Shown: positions 35,719 to 46,007 of the stretch, piece after piece | How positions within the stretch are numbered: position 1 is the stretch's first letter | Layout: each line of letters starts with the position of its first letter | Made by a program: the position numbers and the translations under genes | Notes under the pieces: generated by a model | The model's database searches: none | What the model was told of the DNA's origin: nothing | Seen by the model: the letters and a program-made list of their open reading frames with translations, nothing else | NCBI GenBank assembly: GCA_949987565.1 | Contig: OX465120.1 | Location: forward strand, 7,020,587-7,084,586 | Length of the DNA stretch: 64,000 bases | Direction of reading: 5' to 3' | Source of the DNA: Luidia sarsii | Lineage: Eukaryota; Echinodermata; Asteroidea; Paxillosida; Luidiidae

Positions 35719-38700
35719 TCATACCCGGGAAACACAATGATTTGTCACTTTAATTCCATTATAATGATGACCCCTACCACCGCAAAGATCAAAATCGCCA
35801 GCTCGCATCCACACTGGGAGGTTGCGTCTGCGCTTCTGTTGTACGGGGCTAGGCTGTCCCACAGCACTATCATCTACACTACTCCAATAGTTATCTTCAG
35901 CAACTTCACCGTCCCAAGTATCGTTTCCTGTCACATCGTCGGCTGTCTTGCTCCTCTGGTTTAGGGTATCCTCCACATCCGATCTGATAGGAGTGTCCTC
36001 CAGACGAGTTGGTCTCTGCCGTGTGGGGTCAGAAGCAGGGCGAGCCTCATATGGTTTGAGTCTGTCAAAGTGAACAATCTGAGATCGTCCACCATGCACA
36101 GGTCTAATTTGGTAGTTTGCATCAGAGAGTTTTTGGTGAATCCGGAAGGGACCTTTCCAAAAAGCCTGTAATTTGGGGCTTCTCCCACGCTTTTTTCGGA
36201 AAGTGTACAGCCAAACCAGGTCCCCAACACCAAATGGGCATCCAACCTGTTTAACATCATAGAGTCTCTTCTGTCGTTCCTGTGCTGATTGGCTGTGTTG
36301 CCGCACATGCTCATATGCTGCTAACATCCTCTGATGTATCTGATAAGCATGTTCATTTGTGTCTCGGTGGTGATCCCCTGGAATTTCACCAGCGAGGAGA
36401 TCAGTGGGGATGTTGGCCTCCCTTCCAAACATTAGGGAATTAGGGGTAGCTCTGGTTGATGCCTGTTCACTGGCCCTGTATGCCATCATGACATACGACA
36501 GATGTTCATCCCAGTCTGTTTGGTCCTCCTTGATGTACATGCTGATCATTCCTTGTAATGTCCTGTTGAACCGTTCGACGAGTCCATCCGATTGTGGGTG
36601 ATAGGCAGTCGTCCTGGTTTTCCGGATTCCCAACAGCTCGCAAACAGTCTGAAAAAGTGAAGACTCAAAATTCTTCCCTTGGTCACTATGAATAGAGTAA
36701 GGTACACCATATCTACAAATGAATTCTTCTACCAGCACCCGGGCAACTGTAGCCGATTCTTGATTAGGTATAGCATAAGCCTCTGTCCATTTTGTAAAAT
36801 AGTCAGAGACTACTAGCACATAGCGATTCCCCCTAGAAGACAGAGGCAAGGGACCCATAATATCGATAGCAATTCTCTCCATCGGAGCACCGACTGGGGC
36901 CAATTTTAGGGCTGCTCTACGTTTAGGATTCGGGGACTTTTTGCCTTGACACTTAGGACACTGCCTCACCCAGAGTTTCACATCATGTGCACACCCTATC
37001 CAATAAAAACGTCTTCTGACCTTTTGTACTGTTTTTGTAAGGCCAAGGTGACCACCACCAGACCCATCATGGGCCTGTTCCATTACTTCCGCTTGAAGTG
37101 TCTGTGGGGCCACCAGCAACAACTGTTGCTCTCCACCATCAGGGAGTACCCAGCGTCGATACAATACCCCATTATACAATTCTAATTGATCCCATTGAAA
37201 CCAATATGCCTTAGTTACCCTATCCATCCCACTAATCAAAGACAATTCAGGCTTTTGTCCAGCCTCTTTCCATTTCAAAACGGGTGCCAGCAAAGGATCA
37301 GCTAGTTGGGCCTCCCTTAACTCATCTGTACCCCAACTAGGCATTTGGATAACATTGCACTGATCAGGTGAAGTTGGATAGCGAGACATCGCATCCGCAT
37401 TACTATGTTTAGTACCGGGTCGATGAACAATAGTAAAATCATAAGTACTGAGAAATTCAAGCCATCTAGCTGTTTGGCCCTCAGGTTCTTTAAAATTATA
37501 CAACCATCTTAAGCAACCATGGTCTGTGCGCAGGGTAAAGTGCTTCCCGTACAAGTAGTGTTTAAAATGTCGTACATAGGTAACTACAGCCAACAGCTCT
37601 TTTCGTGTGACACAATAACGCTGTTCTGCTTTACTTAGGGTCCTGCTTGCATAACAGATAACTCTTTCTTTACCATTCTGTATCTGAGAGAGTACGGCTC
37701 CAATGCCTCTATTACTAGCATCAGTGTCCAAAATAAAGGGCCTTTCAAAGTCGGGATAAGCCAAAATTGGAGCGGTAGTGAGAAAATTCTTCAACTTTAG
37801 GAAAGCGGCCTCACATTCATCCGTCCACAAAAATGTTGAATTCTTTTGGGTTAGTTTGTGTAAGGGTGAAGCAATGTAGGCAAAGTTAGCTACAAATTTC
37901 CGATAATAAGAACAAAGGCCTAAGAAACTACGTACATCTGTAATGCTACAGGGAGTTGGCCAATTCCAAATTTTGCTAACTTTATCTGGGTCAGTACGCA
38001 CACCCTCAGCTGAAACGATATGCCCAAGATAGGAGACTTCTGGGCGAACCAACGAACACTTCTTTGGTTTCAATTTTAACCCAGCATCCTGCAATGCTGT
38101 TAACACCAAGGACAGTCTTGTTAAATGTTCCTCAAATGTTCTAGAGTAAATTATCACATCATCTAAGTAAATAAGACAGATCTCCCAATGTAAACCATGG
38201 AGAACTACTTCCATTAGCCTCTCAAAAGTGCTAGGGGCATTACACAGGCCAAAAGGGAGGACATTAAACTCATACAATCCTGTCCCAGTGGTAAATGCTG
38301 TTTTTTCACGATCATCTGGATGAACCTCTGTTTGCCAATAACCCGAGGCCAAATCTAAGGTTGAAAACCAACGAGAACCGCTTAACGCATCCAAACTCTC
38401 ATCTATACGTGGTAAGGGGTAGGCATCCTTCTTAGTAATTTGGTTCAGGCGTCTATAGTCTATGCAAAACCTTAAGGTTCCATCTTTCTTCTGTACTAAA
38501 ACTATGGGGGAAGCCCAGGGACTATAGGAAGGACGGATAATGTCCTGCCTCAACATGTCTTCAACTTGTTGTTGAGCCGTATGGCGTTGACTAATGGGTA
38601 GTCGTCTTGCTCGTTGTTTAATGGGTCTAGCATCCCCTACATCTATCTTGTGAAAGAACTGATCAGTTCTGCCCAATTTTCCATCTTCACCTACAAATGC

Positions 38701-39579
38701 TTCTAGATGCTTTGCCACCAGACCATGCAGGGCGTTTCTTTGGGTGTTCGTTAAGCCCTCAGAGCTCCGCTCTAAAAGGTCTTCCAATGACGGGCCCAAG
38801 GTGGTCGATAAAGAGGAGGCAGTCTTAGCAGTATTTAGTGAGATCTCAGATGCATAGTTAAGAAGAGCAACATTAGTTCCCTTATACAATATAAGATCTG
38901 ACGAAGTTGGGTTAATAACTCTTAAAGGGACTACCATATTTTGAGGGTTCACTAAAGTTCTCGCTACTAGGACACTATCGGGCTTGATTTTGTACTGAGA
39001 AGTTGCTTCAACAATACCCGTATCGGTTAATGTTCCTCTACCTTGAACTTTCCCTGGCAGCACAACTTCTGATTTTGCAGGGATTGTAACTGTCCTAGCA
39101 GCACTAACTCTGCAGCATTTAAATCTGCCATCATCCCTTTTTAGTGAGAAATTACAATCATCAATCGACAATTTTGATTGAGAGAAATCAATATTTGCTC
39201 GATGCCTCTCCAGAAAATCTGAACCCAAAATTCCTGTTTGTGTTATATCAGCAATTACAACATCCTGATTCAAATACATAGAGCCTAGCTGTAATTTGAC
39301 TGTTAAGACACCTACTACATTCAGTGTATTCCCACCAGCAGTTACCAGGGTTGTGAGGTGAGGTCGAGTGTTTTGTTTCACCTCATCAGGAAATTGGTTC
39401 CACAATCTGGTGTGAATAATAGTGTGTGAGGAACCCGAGTCAACTAGAAATTCAATATCAAAGTCTTGTACATGTACTTGTACATACAATAGTTGACCAT
39501 TTTTATATTGACAACTTTGGGCCTCTGTATCACCACACGACTGAGAATTGGCCCCTATCCCAGCCGAATCTAGTTTCCC
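35719..39579 (-). CDS. pol: Ty3/gypsy Pol (protease, reverse transcriptase, RNase H, integrase)
   Basis: Expressed as a Gag-Pol fusion by -1 frameshift; the frame is open from the GGGAAAC site (39579) to the stop at 35719, 1,286 codons. Domains in order: aspartic protease (LVDSGSSHTII, near the start); reverse transcriptase with YLDDVIIYS; RNase H (ILDTDASNRGIGAVLS, ending near YLYGKHFTLRTDH); integrase HHCC zinc finger (HxxxxxxHLG ... CPKC) and catalytic core with DIMGPL, SDQGKNF and HPQSDGLVERF, giving the DDE residues; then a GPF-type segment (FWKGPFRIHQ). The protein copies RNA to DNA in the particle and inserts it. All catalytic motifs are intact. The first in-frame ATG plays no obvious role, consistent with fusion to Gag. 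Confidence 0.96.
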   Translation of the reverse strand, partial: GKLDSAGIGANSQSCGDTEAQSCQYKNGQLLYVQVHVQDFDIEFLVDSGSSHTIIHTRLWNQFPDEVKQNTRPHLTTLVTAGGNTLNVVGVLTVKLQLGSMYLNQDVVIADITQTGILGSDFLERHRANIDFSQSKLSIDDCNFSLKRDDGRFKCCRVSAARTVTIPAKSEVVLPGKVQGRGTLTDTGIVEATSQYKIKPDSVLVARTLVNPQNMVVPLRVINPTSSDLILYKGTNVALLNYASEISLNTAKTASSLSTTLGPSLEDLLERSSEGLTNTQRNALHGLVAKHLEAFVGEDGKLGRTDQFFHKIDVGDARPIKQRARRLPISQRHTAQQQVEDMLRQDIIRPSYSPWASPIVLVQKKDGTLRFCIDYRRLNQITKKDAYPLPRIDESLDALSGSRWFSTLDLASGYWQTEVHPDDREKTAFTTGTGLYEFNVLPFGLCNAPSTFERLMEVVLHGLHWEICLIYLDDVIIYSRTFEEHLTRLSLVLTALQDAGLKLKPKKCSLVRPEVSYLGHIVSAEGVRTDPDKVSKIWNWPTPCSITDVRSFLGLCSYYRKFVANFAYIASPLHKLTQKNSTFLWTDECEAAFLKLKNFLTTAPILAYPDFERPFILDTDASNRGIGAVLSQIQNGKERVICYASRTLSKAEQRYCVTRKELLAVVTYVRHFKHYLYGKHFTLRTDHGCLRWLYNFKEPEGQTARWLEFLSTYDFTIVHRPGTKHSNADAMSRYPTSPDQCNVIQMPSWGTDELREAQLADPLLAPVLKWKEAGQKPELSLISGMDRVTKAYWFQWDQLELYNGVLYRRWVLPDGGEQQLLLVAPQTLQAEVMEQAHDGSGGGHLGLTKTVQKVRRRFYWIGCAHDVKLWVRQCPKCQGKKSPNPKRRAALKLAPVGAPMERIAIDIMGPLPLSSRGNRYVLVVSDYFTKWTEAYAIPNQESATVARVLVEEFICRYGVPYSIHSDQGKNFESSLFQTVCELLGIRKTRTTAYHPQSDGLVERFNRTLQGMISMYIKEDQTDWDEHLSYVMMAYRASEQASTRATPNSLMFGREANIPTDLLAGEIPGDHHRDTNEHAYQIHQRMLAAYEHVRQHSQSAQERQKRLYDVKQVGCPFGVGDLVWLYTFRKKRGRSPKLQAFWKGPFRIHQKLSDANYQIRPVHGGRSQIVHFDRLKPYEARPASDPTRQRPTRLEDTPIRSDVEDTLNQRSKTADDVTGNDTWDGEVAEDNYWSSVDDSAVGQPSPVQQKRRRNLPVWMRAGDFDLCGGRGHHYNGIKVTNHCVSRV

Positions 39580-40850
39580 TGGTTTGTTTGTCCAACTCTC
39601 CCAGAGTAAGCTTCCTCGTTAACTTGATAATTAGTGGGGAATTTGTTCTTATGTGGACATTTAGCCTTGAAGTGTCCCTTTTCCTTACAAATCCAGCATA
39701 ATTTATCAGTTGGCTTTTGGCATTTCAAAGTCAGCTCCTTTACTGCTTCAGCAAGTTGCTCGACTTTCCTATTTATTTCTTCTAGACGACCCCCGGTATC
39801 GACTGGGTTCGTACTGAAATTACACGCACCCATAGTCTTATTCAGGGGCTGCATGTTAACTTTCTTATCCTCTAAGGAAACCAATGTTTCCTCCTCAATG
39901 GCCAGAGCCAAAGCTTCGTCAAGTGTTTGCGGTTTACTACGCCTCACATGAAGCCGAGTACCTCGAGAGTCAAGACTCTCCAAGAATTGGTCCTTAGCAA
40001 TATCATCACGCACCCACTGTGGCACGGACGGATATGCCCGGTTTACTAATCTACGAATGGCCCCTGCCATTTCAGAGAGATTTTCACCTGGTAACCGAAC
40101 CCGGGCTCGGAGCTGAGCCTTATACAAATCGGTTTGTCTACTTCTGTCAAATCTGTTCTGCAGCGCTTTAACAACAGTCTCATAACTGCTTCTATCGTTA
40201 GCTGACAGGTCCGTATAGACATGTAAAGCAGCACCCCTCAACCTTACTGCAAGGAATGTGCACTTCTGACTGTCTGTCCAACCATTAATGCTACTGCACA
40301 ATTCAAAATTTGTCAGCCAATCTTCAAGTGTGACAGACTGGCCGTTAAAAGCTTCAGGCATAACAATCGGCTTAGGTTCACTGGATCGTACATTCACATG
40401 CCCTGTATCAGACAAGTGATAAGAGGGTGGGGGTGTGTACAGGGGTCTCAACTTTGGGGTAGAGGTTTGAACAGGGTCCGTTTGTGGAATACGAGGCATC
40501 TGTCCAACTCCACCCTCAAAGGTAACTTGCTTGGTACAAGCGGGTACCGTCCTCTGACCTAGCAAGGGACTGGTACTTCGAGTTGCCCAATCTACGGAAT
40601 GTCCCAATGGTGAGCCATTATCACCATGGGGCATTGCTGACACCCCAGTGGTGGAGTCAGCCTTGAGTTGGGAGGTGGAGGGCAGGCTTGGAGAAGAAAC
40701 CATGAGGGAGCCACTATCAAATGCCTCAACACCAGTTGCTTGCACCTCCTCATAAGCCCTGTCTATATCCTGCTCTAATGCTCTGATGGTCTCTTTTAGG
40801 CTTCGGCACTGATCAGGCACAGGCAATACATTGAACCTGGCTTCGGCCAT
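39570..40850 (-). CDS. gag: Ty3/gypsy Gag
   Basis: 426 aa from ATG 40850 to TAG 39572-39570. A coiled-coil-prone N-terminus (LKETIRALEQDID), a central capsid-like retrotransposon gag domain (roughly residues 155-300, around ALHVYTDLSANDRSSYE and NRFDRS), then a CCHC zinc knuckle near the C-terminus (CWICKEKGHFKAKC). It forms the particle and packages the RNA. The stop codon directly follows the frameshift heptamer, so most ribosomes end here. Confidence 0.94.
   Translation of the reverse strand: MAEARFNVLPVPDQCRSLKETIRALEQDIDRAYEEVQATGVEAFDSGSLMVSSPSLPSTSQLKADSTTGVSAMPHGDNGSPLGHSVDWATRSTSPLLGQRTVPACTKQVTFEGGVGQMPRIPQTDPVQTSTPKLRPLYTPPPSYHLSDTGHVNVRSSEPKPIVMPEAFNGQSVTLEDWLTNFELCSSINGWTDSQKCTFLAVRLRGAALHVYTDLSANDRSSYETVVKALQNRFDRSRQTDLYKAQLRARVRLPGENLSEMAGAIRRLVNRAYPSVPQWVRDDIAKDQFLESLDSRGTRLHVRRSKPQTLDEALALAIEEETLVSLEDKKVNMQPLNKTMGACNFSTNPVDTGGRLEEINRKVEQLAEAVKELTLKCQKPTDKLCWICKEKGHFKAKCPHKNKFPTNYQVNEEAYSGRVGQTNQGN
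39573..39579 (-). promoter_or_regulatory. -1 ribosomal frameshift site GGGAAAC
   Basis: Read on the minus strand, the last Gag codons are G GGA AAC followed directly by TAG. This fits the X XXY YYZ slippery rule, and the pol frame is exactly -1 and open from this point. A downstream structure is expected but was not modelled. Confidence 0.88.
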
Positions 40851-40925
40851 GATAAGTCATTCAGTGCCACCAAAGTGTAGCATAAGTCAATTATTGCCCA
40901 TCTACGTTTTGATAAGTGACGTAGA

Positions 40926-40943
40926 ATCCCACCGCTGCCACCA
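40926..40943 (-). promoter_or_regulatory. Primer binding site, tRNA-Leu
   Basis: The plus strand reads ATCCCACCGCTGCCACCA, matching the 3' end of animal tRNA-Leu plus CCA. It lies three bases from the 5' LTR (40947). Minus-strand DNA synthesis would be primed by tRNA-Leu. Confidence 0.85.
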
Positions 40944-40946
40944 AAT

Positions 40947-41534
40947 TGTAGCGGGACTGGGCAATGGACAACATGAAATAAAAAGAACTAAACAGGATTT
41001 CAGGAGAATACAATTACAATTTAATTTGGAACCCCAAAACGATCCCTAAGAGTAACAGAGTACGAATCAAAAATAAGGAAAAACAAACTTGAGACCCCAG
41101 AGCACAGAGTTTGAAAACTAGAGGAAACACAGCAGGAAATAAGGGCAAGGAAAGCAACTGGTGAAGGTTAAAGTAATGGAGGCAACTTACATAAAATCCC
41201 AGGCCCACTCAAGGTTCCTTCAAGGCTTCAAGCCAAAACCACGCCCTCCACCTCCAGTCGACCCAACTGCTGGACTCTCCCTCAAATTCCAGGCGTCCCC
41301 GGTTTTATATTGGGGCAAGAGCCTCTGCTCATGCAGGGATTATGTAAAGTGGGGATTAGGTATAAGGAATTTAAAGGGCCCCCCACTCCCACAATGAACT
41401 TACACACCCTGCACCCACAATGTCTCCTCCCACTCCTCAACCCTCTGTGGCCTGAGCCATGCCCACAAGAGTGAAGTCCTCTGGACTCCTCCAAAATGGT
41501 TAAAATAGGGGTCTGGGAATGAAAATTCACTACA
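40947..41534 (-). repeat. 5' LTR of the Ty3/gypsy element
   Basis: 588 bp, apparently identical to 34490-35077. Carries the element promoter (on the minus strand); no TATA box was assigned with confidence. Confidence 0.96.
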
Positions 41535-41538
41535 ATAT

Positions 41539-42838
41539 GATGTTTGCATACAGGAGAATCTTTCAGTGAGTGTTTGCGCAATTCAATGTAATAAGCACTG
41601 TCTGCTCAGTGCTTTGCCAATTGCCCGCTGAAAAAAAAATTCAGGCAGTTTCGACGAGATTCAAACCCGCAACTCCTGCCTTCTAGAGTGAATATCTTAA
41701 CCACGTGACCACCAACCTGCAAACATCAAATTCTATATTATAACTGATGCAATGCTGTACCCGCCGCTTGACAGATTTCAACCACCACACAATCTTCCTA
41801 GGTTGATAAGATTGCCAACTACTGTTTATTCTTATTGCTTTTGATCTGTATTGGAATTTCAGGTGTTATGCCAGGCTTTTCATGCCGAGATAAGTAGCTT
41901 TATCACGTCTGATCCATTGGACATATTGATGTTCCTTGGATTTTCCCTTTAATCATCCACTTGCATGTATATCCCCGATTAGAAGGCATTTACGTGACGT
42001 GAAGCATATGAAATCATTCACAGGCATTATACATTCAAAGTGTCTGGAATGGTGTACTGCTGACTTATTCCAGTCACAAAGTATTGATATCCAAGGTCCA
42101 AGTCACATCTCTTGTGGTCAAGTTGTCATTCAGGTCACGTCCCAGTGAGAGTCGGGACACAGCTCATCAAGATTGAATCTGTGTCATGCAAGTGTTATTG
42201 ATAGTGGACTCCATTCCATCCCCCCTGTATACATGTATCTCTGTGGTTCAGTCTGTATCATAATTATCTGCAGTTGAAGCCCATGCAACCTGTGATGTAC
42301 ATGTATGCAGTCAAGTACAGAAGCAAGTTATCTGTACAATATCATTGAATTGCCTCACCATGCTCACTGCAAAATCCCAAATACTGATCATCCAGGCTCA
42401 AAATACCACTTCTGGGGGCAAACTTTTTGAAATACAAAAATTAACAAAAATCCCCCATGTGATTTCTGATTGGATTAATTGAATGTGTACATGTATATCC
42501 TAATTCCATCTAACACTAACACTATGCTAGTTTTCCCATTAATTGTGTTGTTATAAATACATACCATAATTATGATTTTAGTGTTACAAGCTAGTAATAT
42601 ACCTCCCCTTTTCAACATTCAACATTTCGTACACTGTAATCTCCATTGCGGGGGAAGGCATTTAAGTGTCAATTATTTACTGCTAACTTGCTTGACTGAA
42701 GAAACAGCAAACATGCCCATTACAACAAAATGTACACCTCCCAGATGCAACCTGCCTCCCTGTGTGAACCATTCTTGTCATGAGCACATTGTATATAGCA
42801 CAATAACTTAGTATTGCACAGTTATTGTGTGATACAGA
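41539..42838. other. Intergenic DNA
   Basis: Apart from the SINE at 41570-41715, no gene or repeat recognised. Confidence 0.45.
41570..41715 (-). mobile_element. tRNA-derived SINE (family 2)
   Basis: On the minus strand: TGGTGGTCACGTGGTTAAG (A box) and GCGGGTTTGAATCTCG (B box), followed by CTGCCTGAATTTTTTTTT. The region past the tRNA part, including GCTCAGTGCTT, matches the element at 60800-60950. Confidence 0.7.
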
Positions 42839-43479
42839 AGGGCCGTCCCCACTACAAAAATAATTACGATTTGAATCGTGATTTATAAACCGGTTGTGGT
42901 CAAATGGTGGGTGTGTCCTTGAGGGTGGCCCATGCAGGGAGACATAAATAAGCACGGCTCTTCCTGTCAATCAGAGCGTGAGCGGTGCATTGTAGGATTA
43001 AAACAAACTGGTGCGATTAATTAGTGGAGCGTTCCCACACACACCGTGTCCCAAATAAACGTGATTATTTAAAAAAGTCTCACAAATAGTGGAGTCTGAA
43101 TCACAATTGTGACCCGGCACAACGACATGAAGAATATTCCACCAAAACACTTTTTGAGTAAACAACGCCTGAAGTTAAAGTATCTTCACAATTCGATTAC
43201 AAAATGATTTTTTTTTTGTATTTTCGGAAATTTTAAATATTAGATGATATTATATTTTTATATAATTTTAAAGCTAATGGTATACTCTTTCACATCATTA
43301 GAAAATCTCAAAATCTCAAAAGTGGGGTTATTCCTCATTATGCTTTGCCGGGTCACAATTCAAATCCCACTAATAATTGTGTTTATTGTGTCCACACACG
43401 CAAAAAAAGTGGAGTTTGAATCACGATTCAAATTGCAATCCAAATAATCACGTTTATTTGGTGTAGTGGAAACGGCCCT
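42839..43479. mobile_element. Complete MITE of the GGGCCGT-CCACTAC family, about 640 bp
   Basis: AGGGCCGTCCCCACTAC at the left and GTGGAAACGGCCCT at the right form terminal inverted repeats; inner arms (ATTTGAATCGTGATT / AATCACGATTCAAAT) also pair. A truncated inverted relative is at 5918-6200. Target duplication not resolved. Confidence 0.78.
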
Positions 43480-44702
43480 AATGTCCTTATGACATGACAC
43501 CAGCAGGCAAGATACTTTTACAATACTTCTTCATTCATGTAAATAGGTAAACAAAAATGACATCCCTGCCATCAAACTCAAAACAACAAAAATATATTTC
43601 ATCGCCACAAAGCTACTACTGGTATAACCTTTTTTATTAACCTGTATACATGTGTCTGGCATAAATCGTATGGTTTATATATATGCTACAATAGATATAA
43701 AAAGTGTGCAAGTGTTAATTATAGTACTATACAAGGGTTTGGTTACATTCAAATGGATACAGGTTTTTGTTTTTATCATTTTTTTCTGTGTACAGTGTAT
43801 GTAGATGGTGCATTCAAATAGGACGTCACCCTGAAGCCATAACCTACATGGTACAGGCTACGTATCGATATGTAACATGGCATTCCACAATATAGAATAA
43901 CAAAACTTATTTCCCACTTGCAAATATACAGCTTACAATCTCATTAATGTACCAATTCAACATAGGAAATGTATCCAGGACATGTATGCAAATACATTTT
44001 GTAATGTGTGACATAAAACAAGAGTTGGTTTAAAATCTGCAGTCACTCTAACACATCACTGAGAGTAAATCAATTACAGCATTACATGAGTGTATTGCTG
44101 AGCATTGGATAAGTACTCCATGATGTCTAGTTCCATAACTAATTCATATTCTGTGTAATTAACTCATTTACTCAACACACTACTGGTATTCACATAACAC
44201 AAGACATTCATATCAAGATTACCTACCAACTCCACTAGTGTCCAGTACTTGATATAATGTACTGAAGACATGTCAGTTGGAAGATAGTGGGAAGCAGGCG
44301 TCCTGACATGCATCCAGAGCAGAGTGAGATGCATTGACTGATCCTACATAAGCAGTGTTGCTCATGTGTTGGCTAACACTAATTTATTAGTAAGCAGTGT
44401 TCACACTACACATATACTGTAAGCATATCTAGGATTGTTAACCGATGCATAACACACGTCACATTGCTGATGGATCATTAATTTTCAATACTTCCATACT
44501 TCACCTACATAACCTATTTGATATTCCAATGTACGTTTCACCCAGTTCTTTCCTGATTCAAATTTCAATGCATCATGGTGCACCATTTTGATGTTTGCCA
44601 TAATAGACATGTGCAACTGTGCTCACTACTTAACTCTTGTTAAAAGATCACATTGATCTCAGACAGAATGAAGCCGGTGGCCGGTGTGTCAAAGTACATC
44701 AA
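43480..44702. other. Intergenic DNA
   Basis: No gene, array or element recognised. Confidence 0.4.
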
Positions 44703-44964
44703 TATAGGAGGGTTTGCACAGTGTGTAAGGTCTCTTTAGGAAAAGGTACATGTACACATGTATAGTGTATGGTTCTGAAAAGAACCGGAGTGATAACTCG
44801 ACATTGCAGCCAGTATGCTCTGGCTGCCATCATCTCCACCATCCCTGATGATGAGCATACTGGCCGGAACGTGGAGTTGTCACTAGGGCTCTGTTCAGAA
44901 CCTTACCTCTTCCTACAGCCACCATATATACTGTACATGGTGTCCACTGAAAACCCTCCTATAG
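44703..44964. mobile_element. Foldback element, about 260 bp
   Basis: TATAGGAGGGTTT at the left and AAACCCTCCTATA at the right, and an inner pair (GGTTCTGAA ... GCCAGTATGCTC with GAGCATACTGGC ... TTCAGAACC), allow almost the whole element to fold into one hairpin with a loop near 44825-44850. Confidence 0.75.
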
Positions 44965-46007
44965 TTTCACCCACTATGCAAAGCCTTATTCATAGCACAT
45001 TAATCAAAATGGACACTGTTCAAACAATAACATGGCTGAGTGACTAAAATGAATGGATGACTTGCTATGATTGTCTTATGAATATGTATATATGAGGTAC
45101 AGCCGAAACTATGAACCCAAAAATACTAGGTTTCTTTCAATAAAATGTTTATTTCTAATTGATGCTGACAACAATCATTAAGAAATCAGATTAAATAAGA
45201 TTTAAGTTATGATTTTAACATCCAAAAACAAAAATGTTGACATTAGATTCCACCATATCTTGATTCAGATGACTTACTGAGCTGCCAATTTCAAGTGACA
45301 ATGAAACTGCTCAAAATGTGCTTCTTCGAAATAATCCTCAATATTTGTAATCAATTAATTCTACTTAAAGTAAAACACAAATGTTGAAAACTGCTTACCT
45401 TACATAAATAACCAAAATTTAAATCTTTTAGAGAGCCTTACGGTTCAACTATAGCTGGACCATTCTGCCTTTGAGAAAAGTCCTGCTAGGATGGAAGCAT
45501 CAAACCTTGTACTTTCTTGACACTTTAAGTTGAATTGATTGTTGCTAAATGATTATATTCCTCAATTTTTTCCAAACAGCAGAGCTATAGAACAGACTGC
45601 AGGAAGCTTTTCAAGACACAAATTTGCAGGAAGTATTGATTGAGTAGGACTCCATATCATCCACCTAACTCTCAAACTCTCTAAAAAAACAAAACTCAAA
45701 ACAACAGAAACAAAGCAGAGAAAGCATGCACACTGCACTTATCTGATAGCATGTACGGTACATGTGCAACCAACCTACATCATGTACATGCACATGCTTT
45801 GACTCCCAACATGCCTGAAATCAGCACAGTCAGAAGTCACACTGTAATCACTTGAAAGCAAATCTTTCACAGCACAGTGCAAGTCATGGGCTTATATACC
45901 GGGCTATGTGTCATTTTACATTCAATCAGCAGGAATGCTCAAATAATGCATCTATGTACTACCAATATAAAAATACTGCTTCTTCATAAGATTACATGTT
46001 AGATAAG
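44965..46007. other. RhoGEF 3' untranslated region and intergenic DNA
   Basis: Presumed 3' UTR of the minus-strand gene. Near 45470-45510 is another GAGAAAAGTCCTGCTAGGAT fragment of the Penelope terminus. No other feature recognised. Confidence 0.4.

Larger units (their letters stand above)
34490..41534 (-). mobile_element. Complete Ty3/gypsy LTR retrotransposon, 7,045 bp
   Basis: Two 588-bp LTRs (34490-35077 and 40947-41534) bracket primer site, gag, frameshift site, pol and polypurine tract in the correct order on the minus strand. The target duplication is ATAT (34486-34489 and 41535-41538). LTRs start TGTAG and end CTACA. Gag and Pol frames are uninterrupted, so the copy appears young and potentially active. 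Integrase follows RNase H in Pol, as in Ty3/gypsy. No env frame is present and no chromodomain was noticed. Confidence 0.97.

Noticed and set aside
35737..40234. Short plus-strand frames within the retrotransposon
   Set aside because: Antisense shadows of gag and pol.
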